Origin: Ignavibacteriales bacterium
Lineage (GTDB): Bacteria; Bacteroidota; Ignavibacteria; Ignavibacteriales; Ignavibacteriaceae
Assembly (NCBI GenBank): GCA_016714125.1
Contig: JADJNX010000002.1
Coordinates: 372,001 to 436,000 of the forward strand
Direction of reading: 5' to 3'
Length of the DNA: 64,000 nucleotides
Under the pieces are notes generated by a model. It was not told the origin of the DNA. It ran no database searches and saw only the letters and a list, made by a program, of their open reading frames with translations. The translations under genes were made by a program, and so were the position numbers. How positions within the stretch are numbered: position 1 is the stretch's first letter; each line of letters begins with the position of its first letter. Shown here piece by piece: positions 33,980-43,559 of the stretch.

Positions 33980-35356
33980 TTATTTGTCATATCCAAGTCG
34001 TTGAAGTCCGTTTATAATCAATTTATCTTTCATAAAATATTTCCAGACAAAATTATTTTTGTAGTTTTCGATCATCAAAACAATTGGTCCTTGATCGATC
34101 CCAATTCTGTCGCTTGCTGTCCAGCCCGCTGTGGGATTAAATGAATCCTGGAATCCGTATTTTGTCCAGAGGCCCGCTTCGCCATATTTATACTTTAAAT
34201 TCATAAGAGTTGGAATTGCTATTTCGGGTGCATAAGGAATTGATCCACCGGCAGCGGTTGGTGCAATTGTCCCGTCTTCGTTCCAATTATCCCCTTTTTT
34301 TGCAAAGCCTCTTGCAGAGTAGTCAAGAAATTTATAACCATCTTTGTTAAATTTTGCACCGGGACCATCGCACGCCGAAAAACCCCAAGTAAATTCGTTG
34401 TAACCGACCCATTTTTTTGGATTTTCCATTGCATAAAACTGCTGTGTATAAGTAGCTCTACGGGTGTTTTCCCAATAGTCGATTCCTTTTTCGCGAAGTT
34501 TTACATCATATATACCTCTAAAATCGACAAACATGTGGGAATAATGATGGCCAAACAATGGAGGAAATATATAATGATCAAGTCCCGGGTATGGGGCGTG
34601 CCATTCATAGTCCCTCAACCAGCGGTCATATATTTTAACATGATCTTTGGAGTTGGCTCCTCCTGCCATAAGAAAAATCACAATAGCTTCATTATATCCC
34701 CACCAACAATGATCTATCTGTCCCGTTTCAGGATGCCACCCCATACTCAGTCCGTTATAATATTTGCTTTCTGGATTGTTAATGGTAAAAAAGTCCCAGT
34801 CAGCCCTGTCCAATATCTTTGTGATCCCGTCCCTGATTGCTGTATGTGTTGGATTATTTTCCGTGTAATAGTTTCGTGCAAATATAAGACCTGCAAACAA
34901 TAGTCCGGAATCGATTGTGGAGAGTTCAGATTTCCACTCCCTTTTACCCGTTTTCATGTCAAGGAAATGGTAGTAAAAACCTTTATATCCCGTTGCATCA
35001 GCCGCTGCACTTTGTTCACTCGTCAGAAGGAAATTGATAAGATTCAAAGTGGTTTTTTCTGCAAACTCTTTTGTGATCCAACCTTTTTCTGCACCCAGTG
35101 CCCAGATAGGTACTGCAAATCCCGTGGATGCCATGCTCGCAGGTGCCCAATCGGCTGATCTGTCCTTTACCAATCCATTTTCCGGATTCAACTCTTCAAT
35201 AAAAAATAGAAAAGTTTGTTTTTGCAAAGAATCGAGAAAATCTTTCTGCTGAACGGGTATATCAGTGTATTTTACATATTTATCCGGCTGGTACATTTGT
35301 GCCACAGAGCAGCCCGAAAACAGAAGCAGAACTGATAAAAGAAAAAGTTGTTTCAT
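33980..35356 (-). CDS. Glycoamylase-fold lipoprotein (PF10091 type, GH144-like)
   Basis: 458 residues with a lipoprotein signal (LLLFSGCSVAQ, Cys 16). It has the (alpha/alpha)6 'glycoamylase' domain: STGFAVPIWALGAEKGWIT, MGWHPETGQIDHCWWGYNE, GFSACDGPGAKFN, APTAAGGSIPYAPE, IDQGPIVLMIENY. Characterised enzymes with this fold include endo-beta-1,2-glucanases (GH144), hence the working prediction of glucan depolymerisation or oligosaccharide trimming. It should be anchored in the outer membrane or periplasm. It shares the C-terminal pattern with the T9SS enzyme at 48.7-51.1 kb. Directly precedes the GH2 gene. Confidence 0.85.
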   Translation of the reverse strand: MKQLFLLSVLLLFSGCSVAQMYQPDKYVKYTDIPVQQKDFLDSLQKQTFLFFIEELNPENGLVKDRSADWAPASMASTGFAVPIWALGAEKGWITKEFAEKTTLNLINFLLTSEQSAAADATGYKGFYYHFLDMKTGKREWKSELSTIDSGLLFAGLIFARNYYTENNPTHTAIRDGITKILDRADWDFFTINNPESKYYNGLSMGWHPETGQIDHCWWGYNEAIVIFLMAGGANSKDHVKIYDRWLRDYEWHAPYPGLDHYIFPPLFGHHYSHMFVDFRGIYDVKLREKGIDYWENTRRATYTQQFYAMENPKKWVGYNEFTWGFSACDGPGAKFNKDGYKFLDYSARGFAKKGDNWNEDGTIAPTAAGGSIPYAPEIAIPTLMNLKYKYGEAGLWTKYGFQDSFNPTAGWTASDRIGIDQGPIVLMIENYKNNFVWKYFMKDKLIINGLQRLGYDK

Positions 35357-35411
35357 GTAAATCTCATGTATGTTTGACTATTTTAATTCAATGCCGGAGT
35401 TGGCTTAATTG

Positions 35412-35443
35412 AAAAAAAACCGCCGGTGTTAAATCCGGCGGTT
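35412..35443 (-). terminator. Rho-independent terminator after the PorV-like gene
   Basis: AACCGCCGG (35418-35426) pairs with CCGGCGGTT (35435-35443), followed on the minus strand by eight T. It divides the TonB/PorV unit from the glycoamylase-GH2 pair, though read-through is possible. Confidence 0.85.
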
Positions 35444-35465
35444 CAGGAATATTAACCAGTCAGTA

Positions 35466-36482
35466 TCAGAATCCGATACCAAAAGTGAAACGGTGTGCCT
35501 GATCAAGTCTGCCATAGTCAGCCCAGGCATAATCGAACCGGATAACATAACCACCCGAAATGGAGGCTTTAACACCACCACCAAGAACGGCACCACCCTC
35601 GAGGTCTTCGAGGAAAAGGTTTCTGTATCCACCTCTCACATAAAAAATATCCAGGAGCTGAAATTCACCACCCAGACTTATACTCTCTTTGTTGTCATTG
35701 GGATGGAACGCATCCGCTGTAAGAATGAGTTTGTAATCCTTCGAAAATCTCACAGGATAAGACATTCCCACTCTGAATGCTGTCGGGAGACCCCATTCAT
35801 CCATTCTGAGTGCTGCCGGAAGCTGATCGTTGTCACCATATTTCTTTGGATCAAAATCAAAATTAACATAAGCATCTCTTCCCTCATACTTCGCCCGAGG
35901 ACCAAAGTTCATGAGAGCTGCGCCTATTGTTAATCCATCCACTTCAACCTGATATTGAACACCAATATTCAGAGCAAAGCCTGTAAGGCTTGAGTGCCAA
36001 ATCGATTCCTGAAAATAGGTCAACTGTAGTCCCACCGATACTCTGTCGGTGAGCATCATACCATAACCGAGACCAAGAGCAAAATTAGTAACACTAAATC
36101 GCTCACCTGTTCCGAGGGGTTGTTCAACTGTCCTTACATCCATTTCTCCGGAGTTGAGGGAGGTTATCTGAAGGGCCAGAGTACCAATTCCCTGAAGTGG
36201 AACACCCACAACAGCATAATTGTAGTTGATATCAGCCAGCCACTTGTTATAAGTAAACTGGGCATCTATCTTATCAAGTCTGCCGAGTGATGCAGGATTA
36301 TAATAGAGAGAAGCGGCTTCACCATAAAGTGAAGTTCCCGCATTTCCCAACGCTGCCGCTCTTGCACTTGGTTCAATTTTTAGAAATTGTGCAATTGTTG
36401 TCCCCGCCTTGCTTTGAGCAAAGAGGATCGAAACAGGAGCCAACAGAACAAAAACTATCATAAAAAATATTGATCTTTTCAT
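35466..36482 (-). CDS. PorV/PorQ-like outer-membrane protein (UPF0164 type)
   Basis: 338 residues with a signal peptide to LFAQ and the family's opening KIEPSARAAALGNAG..EAASLYYNPASLGRL. The rest is amphipathic beta-strand sequence ending in a terminal aromatic strand (HRFTFGIGF). PorV works as a T9SS shuttle or attachment protein, and paralogues are often encoded beside T9SS cargo. Here it follows the 1.08-kilo-residue exported protein and the TonB receptor at short spacing, so it is probably their dedicated outer-membrane partner. Confidence 0.88.
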   Translation of the reverse strand: MKRSIFFMIVFVLLAPVSILFAQSKAGTTIAQFLKIEPSARAAALGNAGTSLYGEAASLYYNPASLGRLDKIDAQFTYNKWLADINYNYAVVGVPLQGIGTLALQITSLNSGEMDVRTVEQPLGTGERFSVTNFALGLGYGMMLTDRVSVGLQLTYFQESIWHSSLTGFALNIGVQYQVEVDGLTIGAALMNFGPRAKYEGRDAYVNFDFDPKKYGDNDQLPAALRMDEWGLPTAFRVGMSYPVRFSKDYKLILTADAFHPNDNKESISLGGEFQLLDIFYVRGGYRNLFLEDLEGGAVLGGGVKASISGGYVIRFDYAWADYGRLDQAHRFTFGIGF

Positions 36483-36494
36483 TTTTTTTGTCTC

Positions 36495-39400
36495 CTACTT
36501 CACAATTGCGAATTTACCGATATGAACACCTGCCGCACCGGCATCTACATGGAAGATATACAAACCGGGAGCAGCCTCAAGATTATCCTTGGTTCTGAGA
36601 TCCCATGGCACATATCCTTCAAGAATATTTCCGTCATGTTGAAGGGTCTGCACAAGTTCTCCGGTTATCGTATAGATTCTAATCGAACAATTTGGAGGAA
36701 GATTCCTGAAGTCCAGTCGTCTCTCACCTCTTCCCTGAACACCAAATCGCTGAGGTTCAAAAGAAGCAGCTCCAACATATGGATTAGGCACAACGAACGG
36801 TTTTTTGTTGAATTCACTGTTTGCCAGATTTTGATCATATTTTTGTGCAATCGATCTGAAGGTGAATTCATCATCCCGGTTGAACGGTTTATTGAGTATA
36901 AACCTGTACTCATCTCCAAGAGTTGGAACTACAAGTGGTCCTCGTTGCCATTGACCAACTGTATCAAGTTTGATATTCCAGGTTGGAATTGCAACATTTG
37001 GAGCTTTTGTCTGATATGTTTCGATCTCGATGTAATCATCGGGCTCGTCAAGCGTTTTTGAGTTGTTTTTATCGTAGAACTTAAAGTCATACTCAAGAAC
37101 AGTTCCATCGGCTTTAATACCGGTAACTTTAAACATCGCTTGTTTTGCCTGGAATCCGGGGAAAGCCTTTGATGTGTCAAGTACCTGGTTGCTAAAAACA
37201 ATTCTTAAGTCTTCAGGATAACCCGGTCTTTTAAGATTCACAGGTTTAACAACACTGTATCTTATTCCAAGCTCAGCATTTGTTGAACTGCCTTCGATAA
37301 ATCCGGTTTTTGTTGAATCAACCTTGAATGTATCGATAGTGGAGACAACGGGAAGAAGTCCAAATGCGGTTGGTCCCGAACCCAGTCCCCTAAAATCAGA
37401 CCCAAGTCTAAACAGGGTGTCACCCGTAGTTTCATCAACCAGTCTGTAGAGTTCAGCTTTTACACTGGCATCCTGACTTATAAACGAAACTTTAAAGAGG
37501 TGATTTTCAGGCACTTCGGCAGGATTAACAACAAGCACTTTCACTTCACCAAAGCCATTTCCTTTGCTGTGGACAAGATTCTCGGTTGTTGCAGGAACAT
37601 ATCCCATTGCATTGGGATTAGGAACAACTTCAACCACATTCTTTGGAAGAACTGTTCCACCACGGAGGGTTTGCGTTACTGAATATGCATTTTCCGAAGG
37701 GAAAAGTTCAAGACTGTCAGATCCTTTGTCGTATGCAACAACAGCATAATAATATTTTTGACCATTCACTACTGTGGTATCTTTGTAGGTATGTTTGATT
37801 CCTGTGTCATCACCAAGATAATATGCAACACCTTTAACAGTGGTTGCTGAATATCCCAGGATACCATTTTTTAGGTCAAACTGTGCAAGAGTTCTACCAA
37901 ACGGCATAGGTTCAGTACCCGTTCCACTATAAATGGTTTTAATGTCATTAAAGTTGGGGTCAGTACTTCTGTAAATCTTGTAACCTTCAAAATCGTTTTC
38001 GCTGGTTACAGGATCAAAAGCTCTTTCAGAAGCTTCATCCCATGACAAAGTTACATAACCATCTCCTGCAAACGCAGTGGCTGTTGGGGTTGGAGGGGGA
38101 ACCGCAAACTGATAGTTGGCTTTATAAATTTTTCCAACTATCTTAACATTATTTTTAAGTTCACGAAGGTCTCTACCAAATGCGAGCGCAAGGCTAAATC
38201 TTTCGGTTTTTCCTGCGGGGAGTTTAAAAGGTCCCGAAGCAAAAAGGAAACCGATGTTCAAGTTAGTCCTTGTGATGGCAGCATCAAAAGAAGAGTCGGT
38301 GCTCGAGAAATTTTTGTATAATCTTTCGGGCCATCCTCTACCGTCATCAAAGAAAACGATATTATCAGTTTGTCCGCCACCTGCAGGATCATTTATTCTG
38401 TTAAATTTAAATCCCGTTAAACCAACCTGATCCGATTCGTCGATATCAACTTTGTCAAATCCGGGTTCACCATTGGATGGTATTCCATCATTTTCGCCTG
38501 CATCGTTGGTGCCAAAAACTCCATCTTCGCCGGTATCGTTAAAATCGGCAACCCAATCCATATCCTCATCACCTGTCCACCAAATGCCTCTTTTATAAGC
38601 AGGTCTGCTTTCGAGAACACCATAGGTAGCTTGAAAATCGGCAATGTTATAATTTGCCGTTGCGGCATTGCGGATGTTATCCTGACCGGTGATCAAAGCT
38701 CCCGGACCGCTGTCTCTTTTTTCATCCCTGATACCGTCTTTGTCGTTATCAAGTCCATCATACTGGTTACCGGGAGTTTCGAGATAAGAGTATCCGAGGT
38801 AGCCTGTTGGACCCTTCACACCATTTCCGTAGAAATCCCAGGTATAAACCAGGTTTATTCCCTCTTCTTTGGTGAAGTAGGCGTTGTCATCATCCGATTC
38901 AGGATAGGGATCTTTTCCTTTGCCTGAACCACCCACACCCGAATCCATATAAAGGCCAAAGATTATATTGTCGTTATAATCGGTGGTTCCTTCATTTGTG
39001 ATGTCATAGTGGAAAAAGAGAACATCAGAAGCCTGAGGATTATTCCACTGGAAACCTCTTTGCTCAATCCTAAGACCAAGTCCTCTGCGGGTACGGTCAC
39101 GACTGTCGGGATAAAAATCCCATGCATCGTAAAAGTTATCGTCGAGAACAACAAAACTTTCCTGCATTTCGAGTTTAGGAACCTTGCCAAAATAGCCGTT
39201 CCATGATCCTGACCACCCGGGGTCAGTGACATCATCCAATTTATTTTGCCACTTGTTGGGCCAGGTTCTTGGATCATTTGAAAGGGCTACCGACCTGCCC
39301 ACATTTATGGTAGGATCATCCTGATGGTATCCCGGACGGGGTTCATAACGCATCGTTTTACCGGTAAGGGGACTTTGTGTCTGCCTTTCCCTGTAGCCCG

Positions 39401-39740
39401 ATTGCATCATGTAAGCCACCTTCCCGTTTTCCTGCATAATTTTTGCAAGTACAAAGGGAGTGATACCATCTGTATAATTTTCGCCCGATCCTTTAGGAAT
39501 CTCAACCGAATGGAAAACGGTTAAATCAACTTTTAGAGGATCAGGGGGATAATCACCCACCATCCCGTAATTGTAAAATCGGGTACGAATGTTGTTAAAA
39601 TCGTGCTCACCCATTCTTTCAGCATCTATTCTGCCTCTGAGTTCGGGGGGCACCTGTGCATAAATCAGACCGGGAAAGATGGTGAACAATATCACCAGCA
39701 TCACGGTTTTAACTCTGATATCAGGTTTTTTGAAATTCAT
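36495..39740 (-). CDS. Large exported protein with FN3 domain and C-terminal FlgD/T9SS-like domain, TonB receptor partner
   Basis: 1,081 residues from ATG 39740, chosen because GGAGG lies seven bases before it (an ATG at 39764 is less good). Signal peptide to LIYAQ. The N-terminal half is unknown in fold and rich in Asp/Gly with calcium-type loops (GLDNDKDGIRDE). A fibronectin III-like region lies near residues 550-690 (GYVTLSWDEASERA, FEGYKIYRSTDPNF). The C terminus (VVPNPYVGAAS, NCSIRIYTITGELVQTL, GLYIFHVDAG...GKFAIVK) resembles a sorting or FlgD-type module. It sits 12 bases before porV and 26 after the TonB receptor gene. I propose it takes the place of SusD; binding role inferred. Confidence 0.8.
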   Translation of the reverse strand: MNFKKPDIRVKTVMLVILFTIFPGLIYAQVPPELRGRIDAERMGEHDFNNIRTRFYNYGMVGDYPPDPLKVDLTVFHSVEIPKGSGENYTDGITPFVLAKIMQENGKVAYMMQSGYRERQTQSPLTGKTMRYEPRPGYHQDDPTINVGRSVALSNDPRTWPNKWQNKLDDVTDPGWSGSWNGYFGKVPKLEMQESFVVLDDNFYDAWDFYPDSRDRTRRGLGLRIEQRGFQWNNPQASDVLFFHYDITNEGTTDYNDNIIFGLYMDSGVGGSGKGKDPYPESDDDNAYFTKEEGINLVYTWDFYGNGVKGPTGYLGYSYLETPGNQYDGLDNDKDGIRDEKRDSGPGALITGQDNIRNAATANYNIADFQATYGVLESRPAYKRGIWWTGDEDMDWVADFNDTGEDGVFGTNDAGENDGIPSNGEPGFDKVDIDESDQVGLTGFKFNRINDPAGGGQTDNIVFFDDGRGWPERLYKNFSSTDSSFDAAITRTNLNIGFLFASGPFKLPAGKTERFSLALAFGRDLRELKNNVKIVGKIYKANYQFAVPPPTPTATAFAGDGYVTLSWDEASERAFDPVTSENDFEGYKIYRSTDPNFNDIKTIYSGTGTEPMPFGRTLAQFDLKNGILGYSATTVKGVAYYLGDDTGIKHTYKDTTVVNGQKYYYAVVAYDKGSDSLELFPSENAYSVTQTLRGGTVLPKNVVEVVPNPNAMGYVPATTENLVHSKGNGFGEVKVLVVNPAEVPENHLFKVSFISQDASVKAELYRLVDETTGDTLFRLGSDFRGLGSGPTAFGLLPVVSTIDTFKVDSTKTGFIEGSSTNAELGIRYSVVKPVNLKRPGYPEDLRIVFSNQVLDTSKAFPGFQAKQAMFKVTGIKADGTVLEYDFKFYDKNNSKTLDEPDDYIEIETYQTKAPNVAIPTWNIKLDTVGQWQRGPLVVPTLGDEYRFILNKPFNRDDEFTFRSIAQKYDQNLANSEFNKKPFVVPNPYVGAASFEPQRFGVQGRGERRLDFRNLPPNCSIRIYTITGELVQTLQHDGNILEGYVPWDLRTKDNLEAAPGLYIFHVDAGAAGVHIGKFAIVK

Positions 39741-39766
39741 TTTAAGACCTCCACATTTCGGCATGG

Positions 39767-41227
39767 TTATTTACTCCTGAAAGAAATACCAATTTCAATT
39801 TTTCTTGGTTCATAATATCTACCGGGGTTCTGAAGTGAAGCCCTGTCGGCAAATGAATTAACTGAATAGTCGGGACTTCCCGTATTTGCAAATACAAATC
39901 CATTAACAAAAGTGGTGTTAAGAACATTTGTCGCTCTGGCAAAGATGCTCAAATTGATAAAAGAGAGCTCAAAATATTTTTCGGCTCTTAAATCAAGTAG
40001 CACAAAACCGTCTTTTTGTCCCGAATTGGTTTCGAGATCAGCGTTGAATCCTGTTCCAATTGAAGGAGTGTAAGGCATTCCGCTTCCAAATCTCAAAATT
40101 GCAGAGACTGTAAAATCGGAAGGTTGAATGTAGATTGCAGTGAAATTGAGTGTATGCCTCTGATCCCATCCAAAAGGAACATCGCGTGGTCTGGGGTCTT
40201 TTCCGGCAGCAGCTCTGTTAGCTGTTTCATACGGATCACTGGCATTTCCTCTCGCCCATTGCATAGTGTAATCAACTGATGCAGTGACCGGTCCAAGTTT
40301 TCTCATTTCAAATGCAAGGGTAAAACCATAAACTGATCCAAAGTCGATATTGGTCATTCTTGGGTAATCAGCAGCAGCATAAGTTGAAATAAACTCAGCA
40401 CCAAGAAGATCCCTGATATCTTTGTAGAATACAGTAACTTCACCGCCAAAAACTGCATTGAATGCCTGCTTTAAGCCACCTTCATACTGAACAGTTAACT
40501 GTGGTTTAAGATCGGGATTACCCATCGTTCCGTATGATATTCCACCATCCTGAAGGTCTTTCAAAATTGTGTAATTGGAATTTGAATAAAGGTCAGACAA
40601 GCCCGGCATCTGATAAAAATGCCCGTAAGCAAAATAAACGGAAGACATTGCAGTCAGCGGGAAGCTGAAACCGAGTCGTGGAGCAATAGCAAATTTTGCC
40701 GTGGTTGGTTTTAAAACTGACTGAGGAGCTCCTGCAATTGAATTTGCCGGATTTGCGGGATCGCTTGGCACTTCAGCGTTGGCATCATAATACTCGAGTC
40801 TTACTCCGCCTCTAACAACCAGGTCACCAAGTTCAACTCTGTCCTGAAGATAAAATGCGTACTGTTTGGGAAAATATCTGTCAATTCTTGGATCATTAAT
40901 CAGAGTTGGTTTATCCTTTGCAACAAGGGTAGCAACGCCGTCAACAATTGTGGTCTGCAAAAAGCCGGGTGAACCAAACTGAATGTCTGAGATCTGTCCC
41001 TCAAATCCTGCTTCAACCATGTTATTTCTGTTAACCTGCCATGTAAAATCACCTTTTGCGATAATACTGTTGGTTTTTTGGATGTATCTGCCAAGATCCA
41101 CACCCTGAACCGTGGCACCAAGTTCATAGTTGTTGTCACCTTTGAACTCACCTGCAGCGATATAGCGGGGATCAAAAAACCGATTCGTACATGTAAGATT
41201 TATAATCGAAATAGTTCTGACGGGCAC
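39767..41227 (-). CDS. TonB-dependent receptor, C-terminal barrel part
   Basis: Beta-barrel strands with typical receptor motifs (GVRLEYYDANAEV, LGFSFPLTAMSSVYFAYGHFYQ, LKPQLTVQYEGGLKQAF), ending with an aromatic last strand (KIEIGISFRSK). Residues before about 41175 are shadow frame. The T6 run 41174-41179 probably has one base too many, and removing it joins ...MYESVFDPRYIAAGEFKGDN. Together with the next entry this is an ~880-residue receptor. Confidence 0.9.
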   Translation of the reverse strand: MPVRTISIINLTCTNRFFDPRYIAAGEFKGDNNYELGATVQGVDLGRYIQKTNSIIAKGDFTWQVNRNNMVEAGFEGQISDIQFGSPGFLQTTIVDGVATLVAKDKPTLINDPRIDRYFPKQYAFYLQDRVELGDLVVRGGVRLEYYDANAEVPSDPANPANSIAGAPQSVLKPTTAKFAIAPRLGFSFPLTAMSSVYFAYGHFYQMPGLSDLYSNSNYTILKDLQDGGISYGTMGNPDLKPQLTVQYEGGLKQAFNAVFGGEVTVFYKDIRDLLGAEFISTYAAADYPRMTNIDFGSVYGFTLAFEMRKLGPVTASVDYTMQWARGNASDPYETANRAAAGKDPRPRDVPFGWDQRHTLNFTAIYIQPSDFTVSAILRFGSGMPYTPSIGTGFNADLETNSGQKDGFVLLDLRAEKYFELSFINLSIFARATNVLNTTFVNGFVFANTGSPDYSVNSFADRASLQNPGRYYEPRKIEIGISFRSK

Positions 41228-42428
41228 TCAATTTATAAAACATCGATGAGGATAAGGTATGAGTGAAATCAAGACCATGTGAAATCGATGAGGTGTTGTT
41301 TGGTTTGTTACCGTCAGGATTTAGGCGCAAACCATAATTGTAATAGTAGCTCTCGATCGAATTCATTATCGCTTGATAACTGATATTAATGTTATTCAGA
41401 GTGGTATTTGTGAGTTTAAATTGCCCACTCCACTCCCGTGTTGTATTCATCGGCACAAGTTCGTTGTCACCTGTAGGGTTGAATACTTTTCCTTCAAGAT
41501 CACTCCTGTCGGTAGGTAAAAATCTTCTGGTTCCGTAGAGATATCCGTCACCGGCATATCGCCTGCCTGAAATGAGGAATGTGGTCTGTGGAAGATAGGT
41601 TGGACCCGAAAGGGTTAGCTGATAATTCTGAATTCCGAGAGGACGAAGTTTGTCAACATTTGGATAGCGTTCATTATCAGTTGTATAATAACTTCCTCCG
41701 TAGAACTCACCCGAATACTCAAACTTGTCACTTCCCGTTCTGAGAACTGCGTTTACAACGCCTGACATTGCCTGTCCATATTTTGCATCAAAAGTACCGG
41801 AGATAACTTGAACTTCCTGCAAAACCGACTTGTCAAGCAACAGGGTTGAAGAGTTGTTGAAAGGGTTGTTTATTGAAACGCCATCAACCTGATATTGTAC
41901 TTCACCAAGTCTGCCGCCTCTAAAGTGGCCATCAACCACACCCGCCTGCAAGTTAACGATCTGTCCCAGATCCTGCACAGGCAAAAGGTCGATTTCCTCT
42001 TTTGAAACATTTACCACCGAAGAAGTTTGATTAAACTCAACCAATGGTTTCTCGGCAGTTACAACAACTGTTTCAGTTATGAACGAAGTACTCTGTAGAG
42101 TCACATCAATTTTAGTTGTCTGGTCGGTGGAAATTGAAATTGATTCAATTTTCTTCGACTGAAAACCGGTATATCTGAACTCGGCTGAATATGTTCCTGC
42201 TCTCATATTTAAGACTGCATAATATCCGTCATAATCAGTGACTGCCCCTTTATTGGTTCCCTCAATAATGATCGTGGCACCAATCAATGCCTGACCATTC
42301 TCATCCGTAACCCTGCCTGCCAGCTTTCCGGCTGTTTGTGACATTACCTGTGATGAGAGAAGAACCATAAAGAAAAATAAAAAGATCAGAACCGGAATCT
42401 TTTGAAAATTGTAACCGGTTTTTTTCAT
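41172..42428 (-). CDS. TonB-dependent receptor, N-terminal part (carboxypeptidase-regulatory-like and plug domains)
   Basis: Signal peptide to VMSQ, then a CarboxypepD_reg-like domain (GRVTDENGQALIGATIII, about 35-115) as in SusC-type receptors. A plug domain follows (ISKEEIDLLPVQ-like VSKEEIDLLPVQDLGQIV, YQVDGVSINNPFNN, SGTFDAKYGQAMSGVVN). It imports its ligand across the outer membrane using TonB energy. No susD-like gene is near. The large exported protein and the PorV-like protein follow instead. Neighbouring genes suggest a glucan oligosaccharide as ligand. Confidence 0.9.
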   Translation of the reverse strand: MKKTGYNFQKIPVLIFLFFFMVLLSSQVMSQTAGKLAGRVTDENGQALIGATIIIEGTNKGAVTDYDGYYAVLNMRAGTYSAEFRYTGFQSKKIESISISTDQTTKIDVTLQSTSFITETVVVTAEKPLVEFNQTSSVVNVSKEEIDLLPVQDLGQIVNLQAGVVDGHFRGGRLGEVQYQVDGVSINNPFNNSSTLLLDKSVLQEVQVISGTFDAKYGQAMSGVVNAVLRTGSDKFEYSGEFYGGSYYTTDNERYPNVDKLRPLGIQNYQLTLSGPTYLPQTTFLISGRRYAGDGYLYGTRRFLPTDRSDLEGKVFNPTGDNELVPMNTTREWSGQFKLTNTTLNNINISYQAIMNSIESYYYNYGLRLNPDGNKPNNTSSISHGLDFTHTLSSSMFYKLSARQNYFDYKSYMYESVF

Positions 42429-42529
42429 GCTTACTCCAGTATGTATGTTGTTTGGAGAATTTTAATTGTGACGAGTGAAATTTTACCGGACAGTGTTAAA
42501 TGACCGGCAACAATTTTCCAATAAACCAA

Positions 42530-42559
42530 TGACGAGTGACATTAAATTGTCACCCGTCA
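42530..42559. terminator. Stem-loop between the CBM9-like gene and the TonB receptor gene
   Basis: TGACGAGTGACA (42530-42541) pairs with TGTCACCCGTCA (42548-42559) with one mismatch. No strong T run follows, so it may be a partial terminator or a message-processing signal that sets different levels for the two parts of the cluster. Confidence 0.5.
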
Positions 42560-42581
42560 TCAGTGAATCGCCACTAAAAAT

Positions 42582-43559
42582 TTATTTCATCAAGATCATT
42601 TTGCCAGATACTGAAGAAACAGCACCATCATAGGCATTTTTTAATGAAACTTTATAGAGATAGATACCCGAGGTTAAACCTGTAGCATCAAAATTTACCT
42701 CTTGTGCACCTGCAACAGCATATACAACTTTAGATGTAACAAGCTGACCCAATGTGTTATAAACTGCAACTTCAACCTGACCTGCTTGTGGTATGGCAAA
42801 TTTGATCTTTGTTGAAGGGTTAAATGGATTAGGATAGTTACCATAAAGTTCAAGTGATGAAGGAACTGCCGAGAGTTCATCTTCGACGCTTGTCACTCCA
42901 TCATTGCTGAGATAAACCCATGCGAGTGCAGGACCGCCGCCATGCTCTCTCATGAACCATGTTCTTGTTCCATAATTAAGTGCAGGATCGGTGAATGAAT
43001 CGCCATCATACTGAACTGTTCCAAAGAAGAAATTCCTGTCACCAAGATCAGCAGGATAACCAAGGATTGTGGTTAACTGAACTTTTCCTTCAATTACATA
43101 TCCTTCATCAACATCATTATTATTGTTGATTGTCGAGGCACCTTTCAGGGTGAAAGCGTAAGCTGACTGTGATGAATCGAGCAATGTCTGCATATAATCG
43201 CCCGGTTTTAATGCACCGGTTGAATCAAATGAAAGTCTGAGCATTCTTGATTCAAGAGCGTTGTCTGATGCCCGCGAATCACGATCCATCAAGATTATCG
43301 CCATACCATCAACTGCATCAAAGAGGGAGGTACCCTGGATCAACTGATCGTTAAAATCAGCACCAAAATAAAGGAATCCATCTCTGTGGAAGTATTTTAC
43401 TTTTACATATCCGGGATCAACAACAGGAGGTCTTACGCCGGGGGTGATATCAGGCTGATACTGACCACTCTGGTAAGGTCCAATTCCGGGGTAAGCTGCG
43501 TCCAACGGTGTCGTCCCATGCAATGACCAGCTCTTGTGCACCCGACCAAACTTCTTCAT
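42582..43559 (-). CDS. CBM9-like exported protein, C-terminal part with T9SS sorting domain
   Basis: The second CBM9/DOMON-like sandwich (VKVKYFHRDGFLYFGADFND, DGMAIILMDRDSRASDN) and a T9SS type A domain (YGNYPNPFNPSTKIKF, GIYLYKVSLKNA...GKMILMK). Residues before about 43510 are shadow frame. One extra base around 43509-43514 separates it from the N-terminal part; the joined text reads AWDDPLDAAYPGIGPYQSG. Probably a surface carbohydrate-binding protein. Confidence 0.82.
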   Translation of the reverse strand: MKKFGRVHKSWSLHGTTPLDAAYPGIGPYQSGQYQPDITPGVRPPVVDPGYVKVKYFHRDGFLYFGADFNDQLIQGTSLFDAVDGMAIILMDRDSRASDNALESRMLRLSFDSTGALKPGDYMQTLLDSSQSAYAFTLKGASTINNNNDVDEGYVIEGKVQLTTILGYPADLGDRNFFFGTVQYDGDSFTDPALNYGTRTWFMREHGGGPALAWVYLSNDGVTSVEDELSAVPSSLELYGNYPNPFNPSTKIKFAIPQAGQVEVAVYNTLGQLVTSKVVYAVAGAQEVNFDATGLTSGIYLYKVSLKNAYDGAVSSVSGKMILMK

